64,000 nt of DNA from Actinobacillus indolicus (lineage in GTDB: Bacteria; Pseudomonadota; Gammaproteobacteria; Enterobacterales; Pasteurellaceae). The DNA lies in the NCBI RefSeq assembly GCF_004519515.1, contig NZ_CP038145.1, forward strand, positions 124,001-188,000. The letters are read 5' to 3'. Each line of letters begins with the position of its first letter. Position 1 is the first letter of the stretch. The position numbers were made by a program, and so were the translations under genes. The notes beneath the pieces are model-generated. The model saw only the letters and a program-made list of their open reading frames with translations. It did no database searches and was not told the origin of the DNA. This document shows positions 54,944 to 63,097 of the stretch, in pieces.

Positions 54944-56149
54944 ATGAATAGTTCGACAAAGATCGCATTGGTAATTACGTTACTCGATGCCATGGGGATT
55001 GGCCTTATCATGCCAGTCTTGCCAACGTTATTACGTGAATTTATTGCTTCGGAAGATATCGCTAACCACTTTGGCGTATTGCTTGCACTTTATGCGTTAA
55101 TGCAGGTTATCTTTGCTCCTTGGCTTGGAAAAATGTCTGACCGATTTGGTCGGCGCCCAGTGCTGTTGTTGTCATTAATAGGCGCATCGCTGGATTACTT
55201 ATTGCTGGCTTTTTCAAGTGCGCTTTGGATGCTGTATTTAGGCCGTTTGCTTTCAGGGATCACAGGAGCTACTGGGGCTGTCGCGGCATCGGTCATTGCC
55301 GATACCACCTCAGCTTCTCAACGCGTGAAGTGGTTCGGTTGGTTAGGGGCAAGTTTTGGGCTTGGTTTAATAGCGGGGCCTATTATTGGTGGTTTTGCAG
55401 GAGAGATTTCACCGCATAGTCCCTTTTTTATCGCTGCGTTGCTAAATATTGTCGCTTTCCTTGTGGTTATGTTTTGGTTCCGTGAAACCAAAAATACACG
55501 TGATAATACAGATACCGAAGTAGGGGTTGAGACGCAATCGAATTCGGTATACATCACTTTATTTAAAACGATGCCCATTTTGTTGATTATTTATTTTTCA
55601 GCGCAATTGATAGGCCAAATTCCCGCAACGGTGTGGGTGCTATTTACCGAAAATCGTTTTGGATGGAATAGCATGATGGTTGGCTTTTCATTAGCGGGTC
55701 TTGGTCTTTTACACTCAGTATTCCAAGCCTTTGTGGCAGGAAGAATAGCCACTAAATGGGGCGAAAAAACGGCAGTACTGCTCGGATTTATTGCAGATAG
55801 TAGTGCATTTGCCTTTTTAGCGTTTATATCTGAAGGTTGGTTAGTTTTCCCTGTTTTAATTTTATTGGCTGGTGGTGGGATCGCTTTACCTGCATTACAG
55901 GGAGTGATGTCTATCCAAACAAAGAGTCATCAGCAAGGTGCTTTACAGGGATTATTGGTGAGCCTTACCAATGCAACCGGTGTTATTGGCCCATTACTGT
56001 TTGCTGTTATTTATAATCATTCACTACCAATTTGGGATGGCTGGATTTGGATTATTGGTTTAGCGTTTTACTGTATTATTATCCTGCTATCGATGACCTT
56101 CATGTTAACCCCTCAAGCTCAGGGGAGTAAACAGGAGACAAGTGCTTAG
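54944..56149 (+). CDS. tet(B): Tetracycline efflux pump Tet(B)
   Basis: A 401-residue 12-helix MFS antiporter, full length. It has the motif A loop GKMSDRFGRRPVLL and motif C-type GITGATGAV. It exports Mg-tetracycline (including minocycline) in exchange for protons. The ATG at 54944 follows O2 directly; an upstream in-frame start would run through the operators. Downstream tetC and tetD of Tn10 are absent: the Tn10 sequence stops at the terminator. Confidence 0.98.
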   Translation: MNSSTKIALVITLLDAMGIGLIMPVLPTLLREFIASEDIANHFGVLLALYALMQVIFAPWLGKMSDRFGRRPVLLLSLIGASLDYLLLAFSSALWMLYLGRLLSGITGATGAVAASVIADTTSASQRVKWFGWLGASFGLGLIAGPIIGGFAGEISPHSPFFIAALLNIVAFLVVMFWFRETKNTRDNTDTEVGVETQSNSVYITLFKTMPILLIIYFSAQLIGQIPATVWVLFTENRFGWNSMMVGFSLAGLGLLHSVFQAFVAGRIATKWGEKTAVLLGFIADSSAFAFLAFISEGWLVFPVLILLAGGGIALPALQGVMSIQTKSHQQGALQGLLVSLTNATGVIGPLLFAVIYNHSLPIWDGWIWIIGLAFYCIIILLSMTFMLTPQAQGSKQETSA

Positions 56150-56191
56150 TTATTTCGTCACCAAATGATGTTATTCCGCGAAATATAATGA

Positions 56192-56220
56192 CCCTCTTGA
56201 TAACCCAAGAGGGCATTTTT
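56192..56220 (+). terminator. tetA(B) terminator
   Basis: CCCTCTT / AAGAGGG stem with T run. The Tn10 sequence ends here, next to the ISApl1 end. Confidence 0.8.
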
Positions 56221-56224
56221 TACG

Positions 56225-57294
56225 GCTGAATTTACAATCCAAGTGCAACAAAAAAAGAAGTACTCATCAACTAGAATATAATTTTGTTTCCACACAAAAA
56301 CCACTTCCAAATGATGAGTACTTCCTACCGACATCTTACAATAAACGAGCGAGAAAAGATAATGATTTTACTCGCACAGGGCAAAAAACAAGCAGAAATT
56401 GCCAAAGCACTGGGACGTAGCTCCAGCACCATTTCTCGCGAGCTGAAACGACACGCTCTAGAAAGCTACAGTGCAACGAACGCACAAAACAGCTATTTGA
56501 AGCATCGTCAAAATAGCAAAGCACAGCGCAAATTAGAGCAGCCTGAATATTTCAATTTGGTGCAAGAAAAGTTTCTGACAGAAAACTGGTCGCCCGAACA
56601 AATCAGCGCACGATTAAAATTGGAAAAATCTGAATTATCCATTAGTTATTCAACCATTTATCGTGGTATTTATTCAGGGTTGTTTGATATAGGCGAACGC
56701 AAAGCCAGTCGCAAACTGCGCCACAAAGGCAAAACACGGCATACAAAAAATCATCATGAAAAACGTGGCAAAATTCAGATATCCAACCATTTGAACGACC
56801 GTCCCATTTCGGCGCAAAATCGCAGTCGCTTTGGACATTGGGAAGCTGATACCGTACTGGGTAAAGCGGGTGGAGCTTGTTTGCTGACGCTGACGGAACG
56901 CAAAAGTCGTTTTGAGTTGGTGAAGAAAATTCCTGCCAAAAAAGCCGAAGCAGTCCAAAAAGCCATGATTGAATTGCTGGATTCACATATATTGCGGTCA
57001 ATTACGCCAGACCGTGGTAAAGAATTTGCCCAACATCGTTTGGTAACAGAAGCACTGGGTGTAGAATTTTACTTCCCCGAGCCGCATCAACCGTGGACAC
57101 GGGGAACGAATGAAAATACAAATGGGTTACTTCGTGAATACTTTCCGAAGCACCAAGACATCAATCAGTGGAGCGAAGTTGATATTCAACAGGTGATCAA
57201 TAAACTGAATTTACGACCACGTAAATGTTTAGGTTGGAAAACACCTTATGAAGTTTACTTCAAAAAATCGTTGCACTTGGTTTGACAATTCAAG
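56225..57294 (+). mobile_element. ISApl1: ISApl1, complete
   Basis: About 1,070 bp. The left end CTGAATTTACAATCCAAGTG and the right end, whose complement reads TTGAATTGTCAAACCAAGTG, form the imperfect terminal repeats. It carries one intact IS30-family transposase. Its identification as ISApl1, the element that also mobilises mcr-1, is from memory of its ends, length and protein. The exact last bases are uncertain by two or three. Confidence 0.85.
56284..57285 (+). CDS. ISApl1 transposase (IS30 family)
   Basis: A 333-residue frame; a start at 56314 (MSTSYRHLTINEREKI, after MM) is more likely than 56284. The N-terminal HTH reads QAEIAKALGRSSSTISRELKRH, and the DDE domain includes HWEADTVLGK, ITPDRGKEFAQH and the Glu in NENTNGLLREYFPK. 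It is intact and likely active. Confidence 0.9.
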   Translation: MFPHKNHFQMMSTSYRHLTINEREKIMILLAQGKKQAEIAKALGRSSSTISRELKRHALESYSATNAQNSYLKHRQNSKAQRKLEQPEYFNLVQEKFLTENWSPEQISARLKLEKSELSISYSTIYRGIYSGLFDIGERKASRKLRHKGKTRHTKNHHEKRGKIQISNHLNDRPISAQNRSRFGHWEADTVLGKAGGACLLTLTERKSRFELVKKIPAKKAEAVQKAMIELLDSHILRSITPDRGKEFAQHRLVTEALGVEFYFPEPHQPWTRGTNENTNGLLREYFPKHQDINQWSEVDIQQVINKLNLRPRKCLGWKTPYEVYFKKSLHLV

Positions 57295-57445
57295 GCTAAA
57301 TTGCTAGACTTTTGCGCTTAAATTCGCCAAAATCTGTTTTTTTGTTCTACAAACAAATTATCCGAATTTCCGCGCAATGTACGTTTCAGGCTGCCTGAAA
57401 TGCGTTGCGCCCCACACAAAACCTTGTTAATAGGAAATATTGAAA

Positions 57446-57922
57446 ATGGATTTACGCAAATTAAAAAAACTGATTGATTTGGTTGAAGAATCAGGAATTG
57501 CCGAGATTGAAGTTACCGAAGGCGAAGAAAAAGTCCGCATTACGCGCACCGTGGCTGCGCCAGCACCTGCTCAAACCATTTATGCGACTGCGCCAATGGC
57601 TGCACCTGTTGCGCCTGCCCCTGCACCCGTAGCGGCTGCGCCTGTTGCTGCGGCGGCTGCACCGTCAGCCCCTGCTGCGCGTGATTTGAGCCAAGCGCAA
57701 AAATCGCCTATGGTTGGCACGTTCTACCGCGCACCAAGCCCAAGCGCACCTGCGTTTGTGGAAGTAGGCGCAACGGTTAAAGCAGGCGACACGCTGTGCA
57801 TTATTGAAGCCATGAAATTGATGAATGAAATTGAAGCCGAAAAATCAGGCGTGATTAAAGAAATTTTGGTGGAAAACGGTCAGCCTGTGGAATTTGGCGA
57901 ACCTTTGTTTATTATTGAATAA
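57446..57922 (+). CDS. accB: Biotin carboxyl carrier protein of acetyl-CoA carboxylase (foreign copy)
   Basis: A 158-residue BCCP. The N-terminal MDLRKLKKLIDLVEESG is typical; an Ala/Pro-rich linker (residues 38-80) follows; the C-terminal biotinyl domain has the EAMKLMNEIE motif with the target Lys. It is a second, intact accB from another family, moved without its partner accC. The ATG at 57446 fits the family start. A DUS hairpin precedes and follows it. Confidence 0.92.
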   Translation: MDLRKLKKLIDLVEESGIAEIEVTEGEEKVRITRTVAAPAPAQTIYATAPMAAPVAPAPAPVAAAPVAAAAAPSAPAARDLSQAQKSPMVGTFYRAPSPSAPAFVEVGATVKAGDTLCIIEAMKLMNEIEAEKSGVIKEILVENGQPVEFGEPLFIIE

Positions 57923-57972
57923 TACGTTTCAGGCTGCCTGAACATTCATAACCCATAAAATAAGGAAACAAG

Positions 57973-58314
57973 ATGAACATTCAAAATCCGCAAATTCAAT
58001 CATACGATTTTCTGCGTGGCATGTATGATGACGGCTATTTTCCCAATTTTTTGGTGGACAAATGCAAAGCCATTTTTTTGAATGTGTGCCAACGCATTGA
58101 ACAAGAACAACCCGACAATTTAGACGCGCTGTATGCCATCACGCACGAAGCCACCGAGCAACTCAATGAATTGCAAGATGAATTTGATGAAAATGACAGC
58201 GAAATTGAAACGGTTGCGCGTGATTGTTTTGGCGAAACCATGGAATTTATTGCCCAAGCTTATGGTTTTGATGACGCAGATGGTGAAGAATTGATTGCCC
58301 CGCGTGATTGGTAA
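57973..58314 (+). CDS. DUF5713-like protein
   Basis: A 113-residue acidic, mostly helical protein (SYDFLRGMYDDGYFPNFLVD; LNELQDEFDENDSEIETVA). It resembles the DUF5713 family of small cytosolic proteins with no known role. It is part of the transferred Neisserial piece, with AAGGAAACA as ribosome site and a DUS hairpin on both sides. Confidence 0.65.
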   Translation: MNIQNPQIQSYDFLRGMYDDGYFPNFLVDKCKAIFLNVCQRIEQEQPDNLDALYAITHEATEQLNELQDEFDENDSEIETVARDCFGETMEFIAQAYGFDDADGEELIAPRDW

Positions 58315-58325
58315 AATTATTTTTC

Positions 58326-58337
58326 AGGCTGCCTGAA
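58326..58337 (+). repeat. Neisseriaceae-type DNA uptake sequence before blaROB-1
   Basis: AGGCTGCCTGAA, embedded in TTCAGGCTGCCTGAA, whose TTCAGG/CCTGAA arms can pair. Identical copies lie at 57388-57399 and 57931-57942. Confidence 0.75.
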
Positions 58338-58371
58338 AAGAAATTTATTTAGTAAAATCAAAGGATAATTT

Positions 58372-59289
58372 ATGTTAAATAAGTTAAAAATCGGCACATT
58401 ATTATTGCTGACATTAACGGCTTGTTCGCCCAATTCTGTTCATTCGGTAACGTCTAATCCGCAGCCTGCTAGTGCGCCTGTGCAACAATCAGCCACACAA
58501 GCCACCTTTCAACAGACTTTGGCGAATTTGGAACAGCAGTATCAAGCCCGAATTGGCGTTTATGTATGGGATACAGAAACGGGACATTCTTTGTCTTATC
58601 GTGCAGATGAACGCTTTGCTTATGCGTCCACTTTCAAGGCGTTGTTGGCTGGGGCGGTGTTGCAATCGCTGCCTGAAAAAGATTTAAATCGTACCATTTC
58701 ATATAGCCAAAAAGATTTGGTTAGTTATTCTCCCGAAACCCAAAAATACGTTGGCAAAGGCATGACGATTGCCCAATTATGTGAAGCAGCCGTGCGGTTT
58801 AGCGACAACAGCGCGACCAATTTGCTGCTCAAAGAATTGGGTGGCGTGGAACAATATCAACGTATTTTGCGACAATTAGGCGATAACGTAACCCATACCA
58901 ATCGGCTAGAACCCGATTTAAATCAAGCCAAACCCAACGATATTCGTGATACGAGTACACCCAAACAAATGGCGATGAATTTAAATGCGTATTTATTGGG
59001 CAACACATTAACCGAATCGCAAAAAACGATTTTGTGGAATTGGTTGGACAATAACGCAACAGGCAATCCATTGATTCGCGCTGCTACGCCAACATCGTGG
59101 AAAGTGTACGATAAAAGCGGGGCGGGTAAATATGGTGTACGCAATGATATTGCGGTGGTTCGCATACCAAATCGCAAACCGATTGTGATGGCAATCATGA
59201 GTACGCAATTTACCGAAGAAGCCAAATTCAACAATAAATTAGTAGAAGATGCAGCAAAGCAAGTATTTCATACTTTACAGCTCAACTAA
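58372..59289 (+). CDS. blaROB-1: Class A beta-lactamase ROB-1
   Basis: A 305-residue class A enzyme. Active-site Ser86 lies in S-T-F-K (S70 in standard numbering), with SDN in RFSDNSATN, Glu166 in RLEPDLN and KSG in YDKSGAGKYG. It hydrolyses penicillins and early cephalosporins in the periplasm. The signal region LLLLTLTACSPNS contains a good lipobox (L-T-A-C18), so lipid anchoring is possible. From memory the sequence equals ROB-1; single-residue variants cannot be excluded. Own AAAGGAT ribosome site. Confidence 0.95.
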   Translation: MLNKLKIGTLLLLTLTACSPNSVHSVTSNPQPASAPVQQSATQATFQQTLANLEQQYQARIGVYVWDTETGHSLSYRADERFAYASTFKALLAGAVLQSLPEKDLNRTISYSQKDLVSYSPETQKYVGKGMTIAQLCEAAVRFSDNSATNLLLKELGGVEQYQRILRQLGDNVTHTNRLEPDLNQAKPNDIRDTSTPKQMAMNLNAYLLGNTLTESQKTILWNWLDNNATGNPLIRAATPTSWKVYDKSGAGKYGVRNDIAVVRIPNRKPIVMAIMSTQFTEEAKFNNKLVEDAAKQVFHTLQLN

Positions 59290-59323
59290 CAAATTCATTT
59301 TGTTAGAAAAAGTGAAAATTTAG

Positions 59324-59633
59324 GGCTGAATTTACAATCCAAGTGCAACAAAAAAAGAAGTACTCATCAACTAGAATATAATTTTGTTTCCACACAAAAA
59401 CCACTTCCAAATGATGAGTACTTCCTACCGACATCTTACAATAAACGAGCGAGAAAAGATAATGATTTTACTCGCACAGGGCAAAAAACAAGCAGAAATT
59501 GCCAAAGCACTGGGACGTAGCTCCAGCACCATTTCTCGCGAGCTGAAACGACACGCTCTAGAAAGCTACAGTGCAACGAACGCACAAAACAGCTATTTGA
59601 AGCATCGTCAAAATAGCAAAGCACAGCGCAAAT
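59324..59633 (+). mobile_element. ISApl1: ISApl1 5' fragment (direct repeat of the complete copy)
   Basis: 310 bp that appear identical to 56224-56533, including the left end and the first 75 or so transposase codons. After AGCGCAAAT the sequence changes to the sul2 upstream region. Same orientation as the complete copy. Confidence 0.92.
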
Positions 59634-59650
59634 CTAAGGTTTTAGGTTGA
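59414..59650 (+). pseudogene. ISApl1 transposase, truncated
   Basis: Retains the N-terminal HTH of the transposase and stops a few codons after the junction (KAQRKSKVLG). It could make a DNA-binding fragment but no catalytic domain. Confidence 0.85.
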
Positions 59651-59818
59651 AGTTAGGCTAGATTCTTCAAAGTCAATTAGCCCCATAGATATTAAAAAAC
59701 TCCTGGCTTTGCTTCCAGATGTATGCTATTCTGCTCCTGCAGCTAATGGATCACCGCAAACAGGTTACTCGCCTGGGGATTCCCTTTCGACCCGAGCATC
59801 CGTATGAGACTCATGCTC

Positions 59819-59852
59819 GATTATTATTATTATTATTATTATAGAAGCCCCC
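59819..59852 (+). repeat. TTA trinucleotide repeat before sul2
   Basis: Seven TTA units (59821-59841) lie between CTCGA and the AGAAGCCCCC leader of sul2. The number of units differs among sul2 regions I remember, so it may be slippage-prone. The 219 bp from 59634 to 59852 otherwise hold only sul2 leader sequence. Confidence 0.6.
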
Positions 59853-60668
59853 ATGAATAAATCGCTCATCATTTTCGGCATCGTCAACATAACCTCGGAC
59901 AGTTTCTCCGATGGAGGCCGGTATCTGGCGCCAGACGCAGCCATTGCGCAGGCGCGTAAGCTGATGGCCGAGGGGGCAGATGTGATCGACCTCGGTCCGG
60001 CATCCAGCAATCCCGACGCCGCGCCTGTTTCGTCCGACACAGAAATCGCGCGTATCGCGCCGGTGCTGGACGCGCTCAAGGCAGATGGCATTCCCGTCTC
60101 GCTCGACAGTTATCAACCCGCGACGCAAGCCTATGCCTTGTCGCGTGGTGTGGCCTATCTCAATGATATTCGCGGTTTTCCAGACGCTGCGTTCTATCCG
60201 CAATTGGCGAAATCATCTGCCAAACTCGTCGTTATGCATTCGGTGCAAGACGGGCAGGCAGATCGGCGCGAGGCACCCGCTGGCGACATCATGGATCACA
60301 TTGCGGCGTTCTTTGACGCGCGCATCGCGGCGCTGACGGGTGCCGGTATCAAACGCAACCGCCTTGTCCTTGATCCCGGCATGGGGTTTTTTCTGGGGGC
60401 TGCTCCCGAAACCTCGCTCTCGGTGCTGGCGCGGTTCGATGAATTGCGGCTGCGCTTCGATTTGCCGGTGCTTCTGTCTGTTTCGCGCAAATCCTTTCTG
60501 CGCGCGCTCACAGGCCGTGGTCCGGGGGATGTCGGGGCCGCGACACTCGCTGCAGAGCTTGCCGCCGCCGCAGGTGGAGCTGACTTCATCCGCACACACG
60601 AGCCGCGCCCCTTGCGCGACGGGCTGGCGGTATTGGCGGCGCTGAAAGAAACCGCAAGAATTCGTTAA
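59853..60668 (+). CDS. sul2: Sulfonamide-resistant dihydropteroate synthase Sul2
   Basis: A 271-residue TIM barrel of the DHPS family: GIVNITSDSFSDGG and VIDLGPASSNPDA at the pterin site, SVSRKSFLRALTG near the C-terminus. It makes dihydropteroate while rejecting sulfonamides. GC-rich, in sharp contrast to its neighbours, as for RSF1010-type sul2. catA3 and aph(3'')-Ib follow on the same strand. Confidence 0.97.
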   Translation: MNKSLIIFGIVNITSDSFSDGGRYLAPDAAIAQARKLMAEGADVIDLGPASSNPDAAPVSSDTEIARIAPVLDALKADGIPVSLDSYQPATQAYALSRGVAYLNDIRGFPDAAFYPQLAKSSAKLVVMHSVQDGQADRREAPAGDIMDHIAAFFDARIAALTGAGIKRNRLVLDPGMGFFLGAAPETSLSVLARFDELRLRFDLPVLLSVSRKSFLRALTGRGPGDVGAATLAAELAAAAGGADFIRTHEPRPLRDGLAVLAALKETARIR

Positions 60669-60734
60669 CTGCACATTCGGGATATTTCTCTATATTCGCG
60701 CTTCATCAGAAAAAAAATTCAGAAGGGATATGTT

Positions 60735-61376
60735 ATGAACTATACAAAATTTGATGTAAAAAATTGGGTTCGCCGTGAGCATTTTGAGTTTTATCGGCAT
60801 CGTTTACCATGTGGTTTTAGCTTAACAAGCAAAATTGATATCACGACGTTAAAAAAGTCATTGGATGATTCAGCGTATAAGTTTTATCCGGTAATGATCT
60901 ATCTGATTGCTCAGGCCGTGAATCAATTTGATGAGTTGAGAATGGCGATAAAAGATGATGAATTGATCGTATGGGATTCAGTCGACCCACAATTCACCGT
61001 ATTCCATCAAGAAACAGAGACATTTTCAGCACTGAGTTGCCCATACTCATCCGATATTGATCAATTTATGGTGAATTATTTATCGGTAATGGAACGTTAT
61101 AAAAGTGATACCAAGTTATTTCCTCAAGGGGTAACACCAGAAAATCATTTAAATATTTCAGCATTACCTTGGGTTAATTTTGATAGCTTTAATTTAAATG
61201 TTGCTAATTTTACCGATTATTTTGCACCCATTATAACAATGGCAAAATATCAGCAAGAAGGGGATAGACTGTTATTGCCGCTCTCAGTACAGGTTCATCA
61301 TGCAGTTTGTGATGGCTTCCATGTTGCACGCTTTATTAGTCGGCTACAAGAGTTGTGTAACAGTAAATTAAAATAA
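60735..61376 (+). CDS. catA3: Chloramphenicol acetyltransferase CAT-III
   Basis: A 213-residue type A CAT with catalytic His in VHHAVCDGFHVARF and start MNYTKFDVKNWVRREHFEFY, matching CAT-III. It O-acetylates chloramphenicol with acetyl-CoA. AT-rich, between GC-rich sul2 and strA. The order sul2-catA3-strA is a known Pasteurellaceae plasmid arrangement. Confidence 0.97.
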   Translation: MNYTKFDVKNWVRREHFEFYRHRLPCGFSLTSKIDITTLKKSLDDSAYKFYPVMIYLIAQAVNQFDELRMAIKDDELIVWDSVDPQFTVFHQETETFSALSCPYSSDIDQFMVNYLSVMERYKSDTKLFPQGVTPENHLNISALPWVNFDSFNLNVANFTDYFAPIITMAKYQQEGDRLLLPLSVQVHHAVCDGFHVARFISRLQELCNSKLK

Positions 61377-61445
61377 GCTCAGGTTAAATTAAAGGGTTTC
61401 ATATCTAGTGAAGCCCTGTTCATCAGAAAACTGAAGGAACCTCCA

Positions 61446-62249
61446 TTGAATCGAACTAATATTTTTTTTGGTGAATCGCATTCTGACTGGTTGCCTGTCA
61501 GAGGCGGAGAATCCGGTGATTTTGTTTTTCGACGTGGTGACGGGCATGCCTTCGCGAAAATCGCACCTGCTTCCCGCCGCGGTGAGCTCGCTGGAGAGCG
61601 TGACCGCCTCATTTGGCTCAAAGGTCGAGGTGTGGCTTGCCCCGAGGTGATCAACTGGCAGGAGGAACAGGAGGGTGCATGCTTGGTGATAACGGCAATT
61701 CCGGGAGTACCGGCGGCTGATCTGTCTGGAGCGGATTTGCTCAAAGCGTGGCCGTCAATGGGGCAGCAACTTGGCGCTGTTCACAGCCTATCGGTTGATC
61801 AATGTCCGTTTGAGCGCAGGCTGTCGCGAATGTTCGGACGCGCCGTTGATGTGGTGTCCCGCAATGCCGTCAATCCCGACTTCTTACCGGACGAGGACAA
61901 GAGTACGCCGCAGCTCGATCTTTTGGCTCGTGTCGAACGAGAGCTACCGGTGCGGCTCGACCAAGAGCGCACCGATATGGTTGTTTGCCATGGTGATCCC
62001 TGCATGCCGAACTTCATGGTGGACCCTAAAACTCTTCAATGCACGGGTCTGATCGACCTTGGGCGGCTCGGAACAGCAGATCGCTATGCCGATTTGGCAC
62101 TCATGATTGCTAACGCCGAAGAGAACTGGGCAGCGCCAGATGAAGCAGAGCGCGCCTTCGCTGTCCTATTCAATGTATTGGGGATCGAAGCCCCCGACCG
62201 CGAACGCCTTGCCTTCTATCTGCGATTGGACCCTCTGACTTGGGGTTGA
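61446..62249 (+). CDS. aph(3'')-Ib: Streptomycin 3''-phosphotransferase APH(3'')-Ib (StrA)
   Basis: A 267-residue complete kinase with the catalytic loop VVCHGDPCMPNFMVD and metal motif LIDLGRLG. Starts with TTG (NRTNIFFGES), as usual for strA, after the leader GAAGGAACC. It phosphorylates streptomycin. Its normal partner strB, whose ATG overlaps the strA stop, is missing. Confidence 0.97.
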   Translation: MNRTNIFFGESHSDWLPVRGGESGDFVFRRGDGHAFAKIAPASRRGELAGERDRLIWLKGRGVACPEVINWQEEQEGACLVITAIPGVPAADLSGADLLKAWPSMGQQLGAVHSLSVDQCPFERRLSRMFGRAVDVVSRNAVNPDFLPDEDKSTPQLDLLARVERELPVRLDQERTDMVVCHGDPCMPNFMVDPKTLQCTGLIDLGRLGTADRYADLALMIANAEENWAAPDEAERAFAVLFNVLGIEAPDRERLAFYLRLDPLTWG

Positions 62250-62965
62250 TGCGATGTATTGATGAATTACATATGCAATATCCTTTTGCAGGCAGTCGTA
62301 TGATGCGTGATTTGTTGAATCGTCAAGGACATCATATAGGACGACGTCATACACGTACTTTAATGAAGAAAATGGGTATTCAGGCGTTATATTGCAAACC
62401 AAATTTAAGCCAGGCTAATCAAGCTCACCGTAAATATCCATATCTGCTCAAAGGGTTGGCTATTCAGCGCAGTAATCAAGTGTGGTCTACGGATATAACG
62501 TATATCCCTATGGCAAAAGGCTTTGTTTATTTATGTGCTGTGATTGATTGGCATAGCCGCAAGGTACTTGCGCATAGGGTATCGATTAGTATGGAGGTGG
62601 ATTTTTGTATTTCGGCTTTAAATGAAGCGATTGAAAAATATGGTCGACCTGAAATATTTAATACAGACCAAGGCAGCCAGTTTACCAGTGATGCATTTAT
62701 TGATGTATTGAAATCAAATGGCATTCAAATCAGTATGGATGGTAAAGGTCGATGGGTAGATAATGTGATGGTTGAACGATTATGGCGGAGCGTTAAATAT
62801 GAAGAGGTGTATCTCAAAGCTTATAGCAGTGTCACAGATGCGAAAAAGCAATTAAGTGCATATTTTGAGTTTTATAATTTGAAACGACCTCATTCGAGTC
62901 TAGACAAAATGACACCAAATGAGTTTTACTATGATCAGCTACCCCAACAAAACAAGGTGGCTTAA
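62249..62965 (+). pseudogene. IS3-family transposase OrfB, 5'-truncated, fused to the strB start codon
   Basis: From 62249 the ATG that used to start strB runs in frame into the OrfB remnant (CIDELHMQYPFAGSRMMRDL). The integrase catalytic core is complete: WSTDITYIP, FNTDQGSQFTS, and the Glu in VERLWRSVKYEEVY. About 40 N-terminal residues and OrfA are missing. About 238 residues could be made by coupling to strA; transposition is unlikely. Confidence 0.8.
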
Positions 62966-63021
62966 CTAGAGCGGAATATCACTTATAAATACGCTTTTAG
63001 TTGTTCAAACAAGTGGGACCA
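62252..63021 (+). mobile_element. IS3-family element, right-hand remnant
   Basis: The left part of the element is lost at the strA junction. Its right end probably lies near GTGGGACCACCTC at about 63013-63025. I cannot name the IS. Confidence 0.6.
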
Positions 63022-63026
63022 CCTCT

Positions 63027-63070
63027 ATATCTCGATAGGTATAGTAGAGTGATATCTCGATAGGTATAGT
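63027..63070 (+). repeat. 19-bp direct repeat upstream of aac(3)-II
   Basis: ATATCTCGATAGGTATAGT occurs at 63027-63045 and again at 63052-63070, just before the aac(3)-II ribosome site. It may be a trace of how the IS joined this leader. Confidence 0.7.
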
Positions 63071-63097
63071 GTTTTGCAGTTTAGAGGAGATATCGCG

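Larger units (their letters stand above)
57295..59323 (+). other. Neisseriaceae-derived segment carrying accB and blaROB-1
   Basis: About 2 kb between two ISApl1 copies. Three intergenic copies of AGGCTGCCTGAA (57388-57399, 57931-57942, 58326-58337) match the DNA uptake sequence variant described for Simonsiella-like Neisseriaceae (AG-simDUS, from memory). A 10-base core of it also lies inside the bla gene (58668-58677). Codon use and the accB protein also look Neisserial rather than Pasteurellacean. Confidence 0.7.

Noticed and set aside
58829..59234. Minus-strand frames over blaROB-1
   Set aside because: Shadow frames of the beta-lactamase gene.
57295..59323. Class 1 integron or gene cassette array
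   Set aside because: No intI, attI or attC-like sites; the genes have their own promoters and DUS hairpins instead.
60213..60674. Minus-strand frames over sul2
   Set aside because: High-GC DNA leaves long chance frames opposite sul2; no independent support.
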